64,000 bases of DNA, from contig CM059584.1 in assembly GCA_030407085.1 (NCBI GenBank), forward strand, positions 88,896,001 through 88,960,000, read 5' to 3'. This document shows, piece after piece, positions 21,540 through 33,332 of the stretch. How positions within the stretch are numbered: position 1 is the stretch's first letter; every line of letters starts with the position of its first letter. The position numbers and the translations under genes are program-made. The notes under the pieces are model-generated. The model saw nothing but the letters and a program-made list of their open reading frames with translations, searched no databases and was not told the origin of the DNA. Source of the stretch: Trichopria drosophilae (taxonomy: Eukaryota; Arthropoda; Insecta; Hymenoptera; Diapriidae).

Positions 21540-22705
21540 TTATTATTGATTACCGCCAATTAAATAAAAAGATAATTTCAGATAGTTATCCTATTCCGAA
21601 CATTTTAGATATAATTGATCGCTTAGGGGGAGCCAAACATTTTTCATTACGCGATTGTAAAAATGGATTTCACCAAATCGAAATGGATTCTCGACATTGC
21701 ACAAAAACTGCATGTCCACACCCGATGGTCATTATGGAACGCTCCAGTATCTTTTTAGAGAACTGCGAACACTATGTTAGCAGAATTAAAAGAACTAGTA
21801 AGATGGCATACCGTGACAATATTATCGTATGTGCGTCATCATTAGAAGAGTACGGAATGAAAATGCGACTATTATTACAAACTATGAAGAAACGCGGATT
21901 ACAATTACAAACGAATAAATGTAATTTTCTAAAAGGAGCAGTTGACTATCTAGGCCATATAATTAACCAAAAAGGAGTTTCACCTGATTCTCGTAAAATA
22001 ACTGCAGTTAAAAACATTCCTGTACAAAAATGACGAAAAGACATACGCTCATTCCTAGAACTCGCCGGATATTATAGAAGATTTATTCTTAATTTCGCAA
22101 ACAAAGCAGAACCTTCAACAAACTTATCGAAGAAAAATTCTAAATTCACATGGACTGGTAAAGAGCAAGAAAGATTTGACCTACTTAAAAATGCGCTGTG
22201 TTCGGAACCTGTATTACAATATCGCGATTTCGACAAACCATTCATACTCGCAACAGACGCTTCAGTTTACTCATTCGGCGCTGTTTTAAGTCATGAGAAG
22301 AAAGGTGTTTAATTGCCGGTCGCTTACATTTCTCGGTCATTGAAGCCTGCCGAAACGCTATGTGATACCACTTAAAAGGAACGTCTAGCAGCTGTTTATT
22401 CAAAAGAATATTTACGTCCTTATCTATAAGGAAGACAATTCACTCTAGTAACTGATCATGGATCATTAGTATGGCTAAAATCGGTAGATGATAGAGTTTA
22501 TAAAGGTAGTTTGGGAAGATGCAAGTTAAAACTTGCTAATTATGAATTTGTCGTAAAACACCGGCCAGGAAACAAAAACTCAAACGCTGATGCTTTATTT
22601 CGTTACCCTTGCATCAACACAGAAAATATTATCACTCCATTGCCTCTTTCTAGTACTCCTCAAAAATCGTCGACAACCCCACGACAATCTACAACTCGAC
22701 CATGA
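21540..22705 (+). pseudogene. Gypsy-2 pol: reverse transcriptase and RNase H
   Basis: One frame with about five stops. RT begins IDYRQLNKKIISDSYPIPNI, with motif A HFSLRDCKNGFHQIEM. Motif C is YRDNIIVCAS where the family has Y-L-D-D, so the second catalytic Asp is Asn. The connection is DYLGHIINQKGV, followed by FLELAGYYRRFI. RNase H shows ATDASVYSFGAVLS and VTDHGSLVWL, ending HRPGNKNSNADAL. Gag and protease are absent: pol follows the primer site by only about 90 bases, so a large deletion removed them. Confidence 0.88.
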
Positions 22706-23265
22706 CTCGCATGTCTACTCCCATTATAAACACGGGAACACCTAAAAAATCTAAAAATAAACCGTTAATTTATTCAGAACTGGGTAAACCTTTAACACCC
22801 AGAGAAAATATCGCTAAATTAGTTCGAAATAGAAACGTAGCATCAAGAATTCCTATACATATATCAATCACTTTCGCAACCTTAACTTCACGTTCTAGCT
22901 CACCTACATATAATACTGACACTGAAATTCCAATAGCTAAAGCAAATAAAAGTGTATTACAAAATTTACTTTCTAGCGAAGAATCCAAATCGGAATCCGA
23001 ATCATCTCTTCAAAATGAAACTATTCTAGATCGAACTGTGATCTCTGAACACCTTCGAAACCAACGTAAATCGCAAAAAAAAAAAACAGTAGTTGACCTT
23101 AGCACTCATGAATCTACCTCGAGTTCTAACGAACCAGACGAAAATATTGATGATGAAGAAATACGTAAATTATTAAATATAACTACCCAGGTCACAATAC
23201 CAATTCAAGATTGGGAAAATGTTGAATCTATTCATAATAATGAGCTGACAGAAGAAGATCGATAA
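22702..23265 (+). pseudogene. Gypsy-2 Ser/Glu-rich spacer between RNase H and integrase
   Basis: A 187-codon open frame overlapping the end of the RNase H frame in another phase (a frameshift near 22695). It is rich in Ser, Thr, Glu and Lys with a Lys run, and no domain is visible. Some gypsy groups carry such a linker between RNase H and integrase. Frames continue weakly to about 23580; no integrase is recognisable. Confidence 0.55.
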
Positions 23266-23579
23266 TTAATAAAGCAAAACAATAGCGCCATAAATAAAAG
23301 TATACAAGACAAGTTTGAAGTATTTGAGGAAGAACTTTGCCTAACGCCACCTTACCCTAATCACCCCGAAAATTTACATTCAGAAACTATTCGAAGAATA
23401 AGCGAACGAATTGCATCAGGCACCCCTATTTCCTAAAAAGGAATACCTTAATTTCATCACTCTTTCACTGCCGCCGATGGAAAAAGCAAAAAAAATGACA
23501 TGGAACAATCAGTCATAGCTCAAAATCGCTTTACTTTTGCCCAAATACCTACTCCTCATCCAAATTGAGAACCCTTGAG

Positions 23580-25155
23580 TCGGTCAAGTCCTACCATACC
23601 AAGGTGTGTTATTTTTCAACATGACAAACTGTATGTAAATCCTACTACATGTGTACGTTGCTGGATGAACCTTATAGAACGCCAAATGTAATCTCGTCAA
23701 AAAAGTTGTCGAAAACATGTGGAAAGAGATAAAATCTCCGTATTTTAAGTAGTTGTACATCGACAACACGTTTTATTACTTAATTTTTCTACTTACAAGT
23801 CAGATGATATATTAAACCAAAAAATAAATTCATAATTTATTTGTAACGAAATATCGTCAATCTACCCCCGGACCTGGGGTAAATTGAAATTTCATTGGAA
23901 ATTTCATATCGTGTCAATACGTCCATTTTTCCTCAAATTTCGGTATCGATAAGTAAACATATTTCGTTTGGCCCTTTCTTTCCTATAGCGTTGTCCTTGT
24001 CCCGTAATTATATTAAGTATATATGTCATTTTTATTTGTGTTGAAGACTGCCGAAGCATGTTTTCGTGTTGTCTTCGTCCCTTGGATATGTTGGTCCCTG
24101 TCGCACTCGATGTTGACGTTTCAAGGCGCATACATTAGCGTACAGGGGCCGCATATACATGAGGTGTAGTGGTGTGCGTCGCAGTGGGAGAGGAATCATG
24201 TTCCTTGTTGCTGGAGTCGACATTCGGCGCACTCGTGTGGGTTGCCGGTCGGCTTCTCTGTCCCTCCCTCTGCCGCACAACCGTTTCGTAAATGCGTATT
24301 GTCTGTTCTTGTTTCTCCCATTGTGATTTCCCTTTTCGAAAATACCTTTCCTCTCCCTCCCTTGAGTTTATATGTTTCATTTGCGTTTGCGGTTTTAGTT
24401 TATTAATTTAATTTTAGTGTATAGAATTTTTGCGTATTTCGAGAAGTGTTTTAGTGCGTATTGAGGATTAAATTAGTAAGTAAAGTTAAGTTTCGTTCCC
24501 CATAATTTATCTTTTCCTTCTCCTTTTTTTTTTGGTTACTTCATTATTTTTTAAAGAAATTTTACCTTCGCGTCCAATTCCCGAACCCTGATAAAATAAT
24601 ACCTTTTTGCGTTCCCCACTTCTTTCTTATATTTATTAATTTTATTGTATGTTCTATTTCATTTTTTATTGCAAATATATTTGTTATTTTAGTCATTTGT
24701 TTTAAATATTTATTTATTAACCCGACAAAAATCGCGGTTATATTTTATATTATTACAACGATCCATAAGAAACTAATTTTGCATCGTATTATAGATGCGT
24801 TTATTATTAATTACTAATCTTAACTTTAACCTGAAGATGATATCATCCATCCAGTTGAGAAATGATAGTGAAAACACACAGCCATTTAATCGGTTGTCTT
24901 TGTATTTTCGTTGTGCCTCGCCTGTCCGTGCGACTTTAAGGCACACGCTCCATGACGAGGTGCTGTAGTTTTTTTTCAGTACATATGGTTAGTTTGGACT
25001 TGACTGTTTTTCAGCATTCAGCATCGTCGAGCTGAGCTGATGTAGCCCGAGAAGATCGTAAGCTACAACACCTCTACCACGACGAAGTGGACACACGGAG
25101 GCACCCAGCCAGTTAGCTACTTAAGGCAAGGTATGTGATGAACCGGTCAAGGCAA
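23580..25155. other. Unassigned stretch
   Basis: Possible gypsy-2 remains to about 23790, then AT-rich DNA. Two overlapping minus frames at 23904-24380 are Arg/Thr-rich without a family. A mixed-composition block at 24830-25150 looks like a dispersed repeat but is not recognised. Confidence 0.3.
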
Positions 25156-25159
25156 GATC

Positions 25160-25355
25160 ATACCGATAATTTTCGATAATTTTCGATAATTTTCGATAAT
25201 TTTCGATAATTTTTGATAATTTTCGACAATTTTCGATAATTTTCGGTAATTTTCGACAATTTTCGACAATTTTTGATAATTTTCGACAATTTTCGATAAT
25301 TTTCAATAATTTTTGATAATTTTCGACAATTTAAGATAATTTAAGATAATTTTTA
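25160..25355. repeat. 10-bp minisatellite (CGATAATTTT)n
   Basis: About 19-20 head-to-tail units, with variants CGACAATTTT, CGGTAATTTT, TGATAATTTT and, at the right edge, AAGATAATTT. The 61-codon minus frame here (repeating KIIEN/CRKLS) is a by-product. Confidence 0.93.
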
Positions 25356-25359
25356 ATAT

Positions 25360-27045
25360 AAAGATAAGTAATAAAACATTGACAGATACATATGTTGATC
25401 GCGTATCGCGTACCGGTATAGTGACAAAGAGAGAGCAAAATTTCAAGGCGTTGTTGTCAATCGTGTCATCGACGTACGTGAAATGATCGATAGAACGTTT
25501 GATATCGTAGTTTGAAATATAGCCGTTCGGGGCGTTACTAGTAACGTATGTATCAATTTAAGACATGAATATAAAATGAACAATATATAGTGTATGGAAT
25601 TTCAATTCTAACACCTCAAAAAATATAATTAGTGCATGAACAGTGTGTGTGATAGGACGCGGAATTCCAATTCCTCGACCTTTAACGGTGAAGACAGAAA
25701 AGATAACGCGGGAAGACAAATAAAGAACATACAGACATTACGTACTAGACAGTAAGAGTACTCTAGCGTCACATCGAGTCATTATAGTTAGGTGTCGTTA
25801 TTAAAGGGGGCGTTGGAGATGTCAATCTTGGATTCCAAAAGAAAGAGGGATAGCGACCAACAAGAAGAACGATAGTGACAAGAGATATGTGTGGGTGCGT
25901 TTAGGATATATAAACGTAAAAAGTAAAGAATTAATACGTACATATAGGGGAAAATCCACAGAACTTTTAACTTTTCTGTGGTTCAGTGGTATGCGGAAAT
26001 AAATATGTTCACTATTAAAATATTTAATGTATGTTGATATTTCGTATTAAACACTTTTGAATAATATATCTGGACGATATCGAGTCAATTAATAAACACA
26101 GACACTTGCTACACACGTTTCCGAACTGAAAACCGAAAAATTTAACTTCTGATTTTTACAAATTATTTAAAACTTTGCTGTGCTACATCTATGCCATGCA
26201 AGATATTTTATTTTCTCAAAGTACAAAATGTAGTCAAGTAAATACACTAAGTAATGGTCACAGTCTGATCAATGTGCTTGCTTGTGATAAAAAAACTACA
26301 GGGATTTAAAACTGCGTGATAAGTTTTGTAAAAATATAACATTAATTCATATTCTAATTTTCATGCCATATTATTAATCGTTTTAACTCAGAGTCCAATT
26401 TGTTACTAACATAAAAACGAACAAATTACGGTGTCACTCATCTATGTGCCCCTTTTAAAAATGATTCATTTCCACTTTAAACGTGATTATTTTCAAAATT
26501 GACGTTTTTACTGGTGCATACTTAAAATAAACAATATTTTTAATTATTTCTTTCTGTGATCGCTCTCAAATTGCATACTTTATCAAAAAATTATGACGGC
26601 ATCTTTAGATTTTGCAAATTGGTGAGCACCACTCTTCCCGGATGACTTTAATTGAACGGATCTTCGTTATACGATCTGCAGAGGGTTTTAAATACATTTC
26701 AGTAATTGTATTCTGAATTTTTATAGGTTGATGATTACAAATCTGAATTTAGTCATTTGAAATTCAATATGGCGGGCCCAATATGACGGACAAAACTATC
26801 AAAATATAATCTAAAGTGGGTGAAAATCGAAGAGCAGCGGTTTTTGCGTTCGCTGATTATGAATCTGAAGGTAAAATTTTGAAATTAAAAATGGTGAATC
26901 CAATATGCCGGATAAACTTACCAAATATGACTTAAATTTGTCAGAATTTCTTTTTTTTTTATTATTATAAGAAATTATAAGAAAAAAAATGTTAATCGGG
27001 TTCCGAAATTCGAGTTACAATAAAAATAAAATCGTTAATTTATAC
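25360..27045. other. AT-rich stretch with dispersed 'ATGGCGG' repeat copies
   Basis: No genes. 26760-26910 holds two diverged copies of a short dispersed unit with TTGAAATT(A/C)AA(A/T)ATGG(C/T)G and CCAATATG, related to sequences at 48150, 58020, 58140 and 60190-60300. Confidence 0.5.
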
Positions 27046-27048
27046 GTA

Positions 27049-27893
27049 TTTTTTTTTTTTTACGGAGGGGGAAATGCGTTGGGCACCATAGGGGGTTGAA
27101 GATATTGGTTAACTCCCCATGTGTCGGACTCCCTTGCCCATGGTGTTCGGGGCAAAGTTTACCGACTAAAACCCAAACCTCCCTTGGCCCTCCATAATCC
27201 ACTTGTGCAGTCTGCAGCAGAAAAGTGGCTCCGATACCCATCTCCTCCGCTGCAAACTGCACCGGGCCATTTCTTTTGTAACTGTAACAACTCCCTCTAC
27301 CCTAAGGTAAGTGGTTACCGGATCTCGTGTGACCGCAGTAGACGGAGAGATCCCAGCAGCACTGCTTTCTGCATTCGGCCTGCGATGGAATTTGCATGTT
27401 CTCGACAGGCCGGAATGCTTTTGATGTTTTGGAGGAAAGTTGGTCTCATTCCTCCCAGCACTCCAATTATCAGCACGACGAGCTTGATTTCGAATCCTCG
27501 ATACAGCTTGCGAATCTCGAACAGGAGTTCCTGATATTTCATCCGTTTTTTGTCCTCTTTGCTGACTATATTTGTTTCTGCTGGTGCAGAAAACTCGATG
27601 ACGAAGATGGATTTGTCATCGAAGTCAACAAGGACGATGTCAGGCTTATTGGCTGATATTTGCCTGCTCGTCGGGAATGAGTAATTCCAGTATACTCGGC
27701 ACGACTCATTCCCGACTACGGATTCAATATCAGTGGGGACGTACGGCAAAACTGGGGTTCCATCAATACTATAAGTGCTGCGAAGATGGTAATACAGCAC
27801 TCGAAGAGTCGCATTGTGACGTTCGATGTATGCTGAAACTGCATATATTGGGCATGCTGCCAAAAGATGCATTAGTGTCTCAATCGAATAGGT
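27049..27893 (-). mobile_element. RLE-type LINE, copy 2, strongly 5'-truncated
   Basis: On the minus strand it begins inside the zinc knuckle (ETLMHLLAACPIY). It stays open for over 180 codons through the nuclease block KPDIVLVDFDDKS and VIEFSAPAETNIV to a tail ending LRSHEIR and a stop. The 3' UTR matches copy 1 (the TTTACGGAGGGGGAAATGCG end, read on the plus strand) and ends in a 12-base A-run (T-run at 27049-27060). This is the least damaged nuclease domain of the three copies. It joins copy 1's two frames in one phase, which supports the frameshift there. Confidence 0.88.
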
Positions 27894-27894
27894 C

Positions 27895-28465
27895 ATTCCT
27901 ATTGGAAGATAAGATATCAATAAATATCTAGAACCGAACATCCATACTGTTCTATATAGTTGACTAGGGACTTATTAATGAAATACATTCTACAGATCCT
28001 GATATAAGTACAGGGCGGAATTTTTCTATATTAATGAGTGTATGATATTAAAAATAATCGTCTTTTCAGAAGTAAATAAAGAAATATAATTATTCATTAT
28101 TAAATTGTGTATTTATTCACTCTAGGGTACCCACATTTATACTGAACTCGATCCGTGCATAAACGTATTTAAGGAGAGTTCCTTACAAACTGCGCGATGA
28201 AATAAGATATTGCAAAGCTAAAAAATTGATTTTTACCCCTACTTCGGGACTTTCGTACAGTCAGGGTCAAATATACTTTTCGCCAGGGTATAAATTGAGG
28301 GCTAATCTAGCTAGGGTTACGAAGACTGCCATCACCTTCAGAATTAAATACATCATCACCAGGAACTTGGGCTACAACTGGAATTTAACTATTCGTAAAA
28401 AAAACGTAAAGAAAATCTAAAAGCCCTTTCAGGACTACTCAAAATAGTAATCTTAATTATTTAAA
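27895..28465. other. Spacer
   Basis: AT-rich, no gene recognised; short frame at 28226-28420 not convincing. Confidence 0.35.
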
Positions 28466-29030
28466 CCTCCAAGTGGTCCAGGGTTCACCATTGAAAATAC
28501 ATTTTTCAGCGTCGATAAAATTCGGGACTACGTCCGAGAGCGATCCGCGCGTCGTGGAGCAAATTCAAATTCAGACGACGATAATTCTACACACGCTCGC
28601 GTTACACCTTGTAGGCCGAATTGCGAAGTTTGCTGGGCCATCGAAGTGTCTGCACTAAAAAAGAATGACGAGTATAACCCGCATCTTTACGATCTGATTT
28701 ATGTACTTACCGATCCGACTAAACTGAAATCCGTAGTAATCGCGAAGCAAACGTCGTGGATATTAAGATCCGTAGATCTCGCCGTTTCTCCAAAATTAAT
28801 AACCAAGGTTTACAGAGAAGATCCGCATTTCAATACGACTTACGACAAATATTCATGAGCTTCGATTAGCGACAAAAAGCTGCAGGTCCGTTTGAATTAA
28901 ACATGCGAGTACTAGAAAACAAGCTAGTAACGATCAACACATCGGAGATAGATAACCTGGAAAGACTGGGGACTTTCAAGAATTTCAAACAGCATATGCT
29001 GGCCAAAAAGGCCAGATCATTTAAGTAATC
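28466..29030 (+). pseudogene. Unidentified coding-like remnant
   Basis: Codon-like composition in shifting frames: 28473-28658, 28646-28858 (YNPHLYDLIYVLTDPTK, then a Lys/Arg-rich part) and about 28895-29025 (MRVLENKLVTINTSEIDNLE, ending KKARSF). No family recognised. It lies just before a gypsy LTR-like stretch and may be an older insertion. Confidence 0.3.
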
Positions 29031-29149
29031 TTTTTTTGCTACATATATTCGCTTTGTTTAATTATATTGTGAGTTTTTACTTAATACCTGGGTCAATTTA
29101 CTGTTTATATTGTAATAAATTGAACATTAATAATCTTAAATTGATAGTT

Positions 29150-29552
29150 TTTATTAAAGGACGCGACGCGATGGTTAGGTTTAGACAACTGACATTTTAG
29201 AATGACCGACAATTGAATTGCGTGAGGACAAGGGAATGAGGGAATTCGAAGTTAGTTTGAATTATATGTATAAAATACGAATTCCCTACAATATGTTGTT
29301 GTTTTGTCATCCGTCGATTTTGAGAGTATCGTAACTTTTTAGTGGTATTGCGTGTCTAGTAACTTCTTGAAGATTACGCGTCATCGGTGGCCATTGGGAA
29401 TTCACAACGTTGGGATTCTTTTCAAGTTCTTTTTATATCGATGGTACATTGCGTTATAAAGGAGCTGATCTACTAAAGTGTTCATTTTAAGAATTATACA
29501 ATTCCTTCAAGTGTAACACACTTTAATCCAACGAACTAACCACTAAATTGGT
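29150..29552 (+). other. Probable gypsy-3 LTR end
   Basis: The sequence immediately precedes TGGTGACCCAGATGTGAT (29553-29570), a primer-binding-site-like string that begins with TGG. I take this stretch as LTR. The left boundary is uncertain, and no partner LTR exists in the window. Confidence 0.45.
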
Positions 29553-29577
29553 GACCCAGATGTGATCGGGGTTACAC

Positions 29578-29800
29578 TTGGTTAAAAAAAAGACCAGTGA
29601 ATGGCGACCGTGCGGCAATCTGACGGGTAATAAACTCTTTTCCTGGTTAGATCTTGTTAAGGACTACTATCAAATTGCTGTCGCAGTTAAGGATATTCCA
29701 AAAACGGCTATGATTACGCCTTTTGGACTTTTTGAATTTCTGAAAATGCCCTTTGGTCTTAGAAACGCAGCAAGACAGTTCAGAGATTCCAGAGTATGGA
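29578..29800 (+). pseudogene. Gypsy-3 reverse transcriptase fragment
   Basis: KKKTSEWRPCGN joins directly to LFSWLDLVKDYYQIAV, skipping the usual DYR...NA region. Then come TPFGLFEFLKMPFGLRNAARQF and an abrupt end. Motif A Asp is present; the catalytic motif C is lost. It starts next to the primer site, so gag and protease are missing, leaving a stub made by two deletions. Confidence 0.8.
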
Positions 29801-29839
29801 CCTGGAATCGACGATTCCATGTAAGTTATGAAAAATAAA

Positions 29840-30875
29840 TTTTTTCTCTGCTTTCTTCCGTTCAGAAACTTAAAACGCGTTTTTCTCAAAACTGCTTTTT
29901 TGATGTCCGTAGCCAGAATTTCCCAAAAAATTATGAACCAATCGACTTGAAATTTTGCATACATCTTTTAAACATCTTGGACTACTGGTGGAAAGAACAA
30001 TATTTTTCATCATTTACAATTCAATTTACAGAGTAATACGTGGCCAAATTTGGTTGATTTTTAATTATTTTTAGACGAATCAGGGCTCTATGGAGTAAAA
30101 AGCCGAAACAGGTGTAAATTATTTTGGCTCAAAGACTTACCTCAATTTAAAAAAAAATTGGTGATATACTAGCTTGAGCGTCCCCTTGTCAGCAAATTAT
30201 ATAATAGTTGAGTGAAACTTGAATTGGCCGATACAGAACACCTATTTCAAATTTCATCACATGGTTGCTACAAGTAGCTCATAATTTTTGAAGCTCGTAC
30301 TCGTCAGTAGATACATCAAATTGAACACAAGAAACGTATTTTTTAAAATAGAATATAACTTCACCACCTCTTGAACAATTTCGATCAGCACGTGGGAGAT
30401 TATAATTATCAATGAATAATATTTCATTCGAGATTCGGTCATTCAACCACGATTAAGGTATACAAAAAATATCGTAGTCGTTTGATAGTATAAGGTCTTT
30501 TATCCTATTAAAATAGGCAGGTAGAGATCTAATATTTAACTTCCCGATTTTTAAATTATTCACAACACTTATCGAAGATGGAGAGTCACCAGTAGAAGAA
30601 GAATTTTAAATTGGATGTTGAGTCTATTCTATGCGAGCGATTGTAAGCTTCAATTGGAGAAGATGCATATGATGTAAGCAATAGACCAATGTCGCATTCA
30701 TCCAAAGGATCCAGGGACAGTCATGCACGGAGATTAGCCAAGTCGGATTCAGATCCTATAAGAAGAGGTCTTGATGTGGGACTATCATCCTCTGATAAAG
30801 AATTTTTCCGTTCTTCACCCAGACAAATTTAAAATTTTTTTTCTTCGCTCGCGATTTCGCGTTCTGGGGAAGTTT
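29840..30875. other. AT-rich stretch
   Basis: No element boundaries seen. 30560-30875 may be the eroded downstream part of the LINE on the minus strand. Confidence 0.3.
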
Positions 30876-30879
30876 AAAA

Positions 30880-31460
30880 TCATTAGGAGAAAGCTAATCA
30901 CGTAGATCCTTAGGGAGGATAGTAGGCATGGATTTTGTTAGCAGAAAAGTCTTTAACAGCTCTAATTTTATTAAAAAAGAAATTTCGTTTCACAATAGAG
31001 TAAAAAACCATATGTATATTACGTAGAGAACTACTTTTGCCAACTCTATATGCTTTGACTAAATCATCAATGTAAAGATCACAGTCAACTGCTGGTGTAG
31101 TACCAATCACAACTTGAGAGATATCCTCGTTCACGATTACAGGAACACCTGCGATGGAAAGATCACTTCGAAGATCATGCTGGGCCACATCGCTAATTTG
31201 TCTCTACAAATAGTCAATTTCTTCTTTGAGTCGCTTATTGTCGGATTGCAATGTACCTGTCGCTCATTGCACTCGATGCAGTTAATTTGGAAATGCTCCT
31301 GTAACTGGTTCTACTGTGCTGTAAATGAGGTATTAAAAGCGGGCTGAATCATAATAAATGCATTTAAACTATCAGAATTCGATTGAATTGCCAATAATAT
31401 AGCCTGGAGAGTTGTCTCAGAGTTCGGTTTATGATCGTATGTAGTAGTCGATTTGGTTGA
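30880..31460 (-). pseudogene. LINE ORF1-like protein with coiled coil and RNA-binding fold
   Basis: The clearest piece, 31188-30910, reads DLRSDLSIAGVPVIVNED, then IDDLVKAYRVGKSSSLRNI, then KRNFFFNKIRAVKDFSANKI. This follows the pattern of LINE ORF1 proteins of the CR1/L2/Jockey type (xIxGxP, then DDxxxxxRxG, then R..FF...R..K..SA..I). Upstream minus-strand sequence to about 31460 resembles the preceding helical region but has stops. Such proteins bind element RNA. ORF2 was not found adjacent. Confidence 0.6.
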
Positions 31461-32012
31461 AGATGTCTTTGTTTGGTAATTAGTGTCAGACAGGTATTAA
31501 TACTGATTCTTTAATGTTAATGTATGTATAAACAAATAATAATAACAAATGATAACGCCGTTATGAGGTCACTAGCCGTACATAAACGAATCTGTACGGG
31601 GTCCCTTTGGCGAGAATTTGAGGTAGGTCATGATTCAACAACCACTCACAGACTGCGTATTAGTTGTCATATTTTTTTTTGTTATGATGTCTATTAATAT
31701 TTACCTACACAACACATCGATGACGTTTATATATACATGTTGCGCGCGTGTCACTCCTCTTGCAGGTCGAAACGAGAGTCTGTAATTTCCTACGGTGTTG
31801 AAACGCACATGTCGCGCATGTTCGAGTGACGCAGTTTTCTACGAAAATCTTAAAGACGAGGGGAGATAAGATTCAAGAAGTAAGCTAGAAATTATACTAT
31901 ACAAAATAATATAAAATTACAAACTAGAATAATGAATGTCGAAAATGTATGCGGTTTTTTAAATTAGTAAATATACGAAGGACAAGGATAAAATAAGAAA
32001 ACATTGTATTTT
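31461..32012. other. Stretch flanking the Polinton on its left
   Basis: No gene. If the Polinton were complete on this side its terminal inverted repeat should lie here, but no right-hand partner exists in the window to test it against. Confidence 0.3.
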
Positions 32013-32014
32013 AA

Positions 32015-32515
32015 TCAAACATAGTATATTTTAAGCATACACGATTGGTTACATTTGTTATTATATTGACCGCAATAATTAAACGAGTAATTGATACATG
32101 CATCATTTTTTTTATTTCTAGAATATCTATATTTTCTTAAAAATTGTTCGTACCACTTGCTCACAACATAATCGTTTTTTCTAGTGTCAGTAGAGAAATT
32201 CTGATGAAAATCATATAAGCTATAACCGTTAGACATATTATATAAAAACATAAGGCAATATTGACCGCACACAGAAGAAGTAAAGCTCTGAAGACACTTG
32301 TTGCTCCAACGGATTGTCTTACAATTGCGTCGGAGGCGAAGAATGTGGTGCGTGATGAATGGTGGTGATCCATAGCTGTCAAAGAAAATCCCATTGGAAA
32401 CATCGTCAACGTAGAATGCTACCCAGTGCGAACCTGGTTTTGTTTTATCGTCCGTGTTAGCGATTAGTACCTCAGGTTTTGTCCACACCAGAGGAATCAG
32501 ATCTGCCGGATACAC
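32015..32515 (-). CDS. Adenain-like cysteine protease (Polinton PRO)
   Basis: Maturation protease of the virion, related to adenovirus adenain and Ulp1 peptidases. Visible residues (numbered from the apparent start): His30 in PGSHWVAF, Asp46 in FFDSYGSPP, oxyanion Gln76 and nucleophile Cys83 in LQSFTSSVCG. Gln and Cys are seven residues apart, as in adenain. The frame is open for 166 codons; the region after about residue 150 is Cys/Asn-rich and may be overrun. The apparent start is a GTG inside the usual VYPADLIP segment, so the true N-terminus (normally further upstream) is out of frame or lost. Next upstream gene ends 9 bases away. Confidence 0.85.
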   Translation of the reverse strand: MYPADLIPLVWTKPEVLIANTDDKTKPGSHWVAFYVDDVSNGIFFDSYGSPPFITHHILRLRRNCKTIRWSNKCLQSFTSSVCGQYCLMFLYNMSNGYSLYDFHQNFSTDTRKNDYVVSKWYEQFLRKYRYSRNKKNDACINYSFNYCGQYNNKCNQSCMLKIYYV

Positions 32516-32523
32516 GCTTTTTC

Positions 32524-33234
32524 CTATGCCCTTGGATGTATTAAGGGGATCGTAACAGTTGTTTCGAATTCATTGGCGATTTTGTTAGGCGCCTCCGAAC
32601 AGCAATCGTCGGCGATGAAACTGAAACTAGTTTCTGTAGAAACACACAATAACGATGTCGACGACGAGGTCGAATGCGGCAAACTCCAATCTTGACTTTT
32701 ATTGTTGTCTATGCTGTTGTCGCTGTTGTTGTTGCTGTTGTCGTCAGAAGCGGATTTTTGTGAATTCAGCCACTCTCGCAAATTTACAGCATTATTCAGG
32801 GCGCACGTGTATTTGTTAGAGTCTCTGAGTCCATGATAGATACAGACCGTTTCATTCGATTTAATTTCGGCGAACTTTGGAGCGTCCTGGTTTTCTTCTA
32901 AATTTGTGAATGGTCTCATAATAATTTTCTCCAGACATCTTTTTTTTTTATATCCACGTACGCAAATATGACTCGCATGTCGCGTGATTTCTTGAAGTGA
33001 GTGAAATACTTTACACGTGTCTGATTCACTGTCGAACCACTCGATCCCGTGATGATGCTCGGACAGATACGAATTTGTCTTTCGCGAATTATCAGGTAAT
33101 TCGGAGAAATTATAGTTCGATCGTGGAATCCAGTGACCAATGTAGTTTTTCTCGATGCAAACAACAGCAATCTCTTTTGGAATGAAATTGTGCTTTTTGT
33201 TTAGAAAACCTTGAACGTCGACGATAAACTCCAT
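32524..33234 (-). CDS. Polinton-associated protein of unknown function
   Basis: An uninterrupted frame of 236 codons from ATG at 33234. The N-terminus MEFIVDVQGFLNKKHNFIPKEI and a later C-x2-H...CALNNAVNLREWL segment match a protein that, from memory, accompanies insect Mavericks repeatedly. The C-terminal third is Ser/Asn/Asp-rich and low-complexity (Asn repeats at 32700-32750). An RNase H- or exonuclease-like fold has crossed my mind for the N-terminus, but I cannot show catalytic residues. It lies between protease and major capsid on the same strand, so a virion-related or packaging role is possible. Confidence 0.6.
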   Translation of the reverse strand: MEFIVDVQGFLNKKHNFIPKEIAVVCIEKNYIGHWIPRSNYNFSELPDNSRKTNSYLSEHHHGIEWFDSESDTCKVFHSLQEITRHASHICVRGYKKKRCLEKIIMRPFTNLEENQDAPKFAEIKSNETVCIYHGLRDSNKYTCALNNAVNLREWLNSQKSASDDNSNNNSDNSIDNNKSQDWSLPHSTSSSTSLLCVSTETSFSFIADDCCSEAPNKIANEFETTVTIPLIHPRA

Positions 33235-33332
33235 ACTTGCACCGTTATACTCAACTGGGATCGTGTAACTAATGTCAGATTTACTTCGGTTTCGGCCTTT
33301 TAAACGATACAGTGTCCCCTCTCTTTACGAAT

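Noticed and set aside
23904..24380. Overlapping Arg/Thr-rich minus frames as a gene
   Set aside because: They overlap each other in different phases, with no motif and no splice evidence.
24830..24890. Second hammerhead ribozyme (CTGAAGATGA…GAAA)
   Set aside because: The core CTGATGA is not intact and the spacing does not allow stem II.
25121..25306. 61-codon minus-strand frame repeating KIIENCRKLS
   Set aside because: It is a product of the 10-bp minisatellite.
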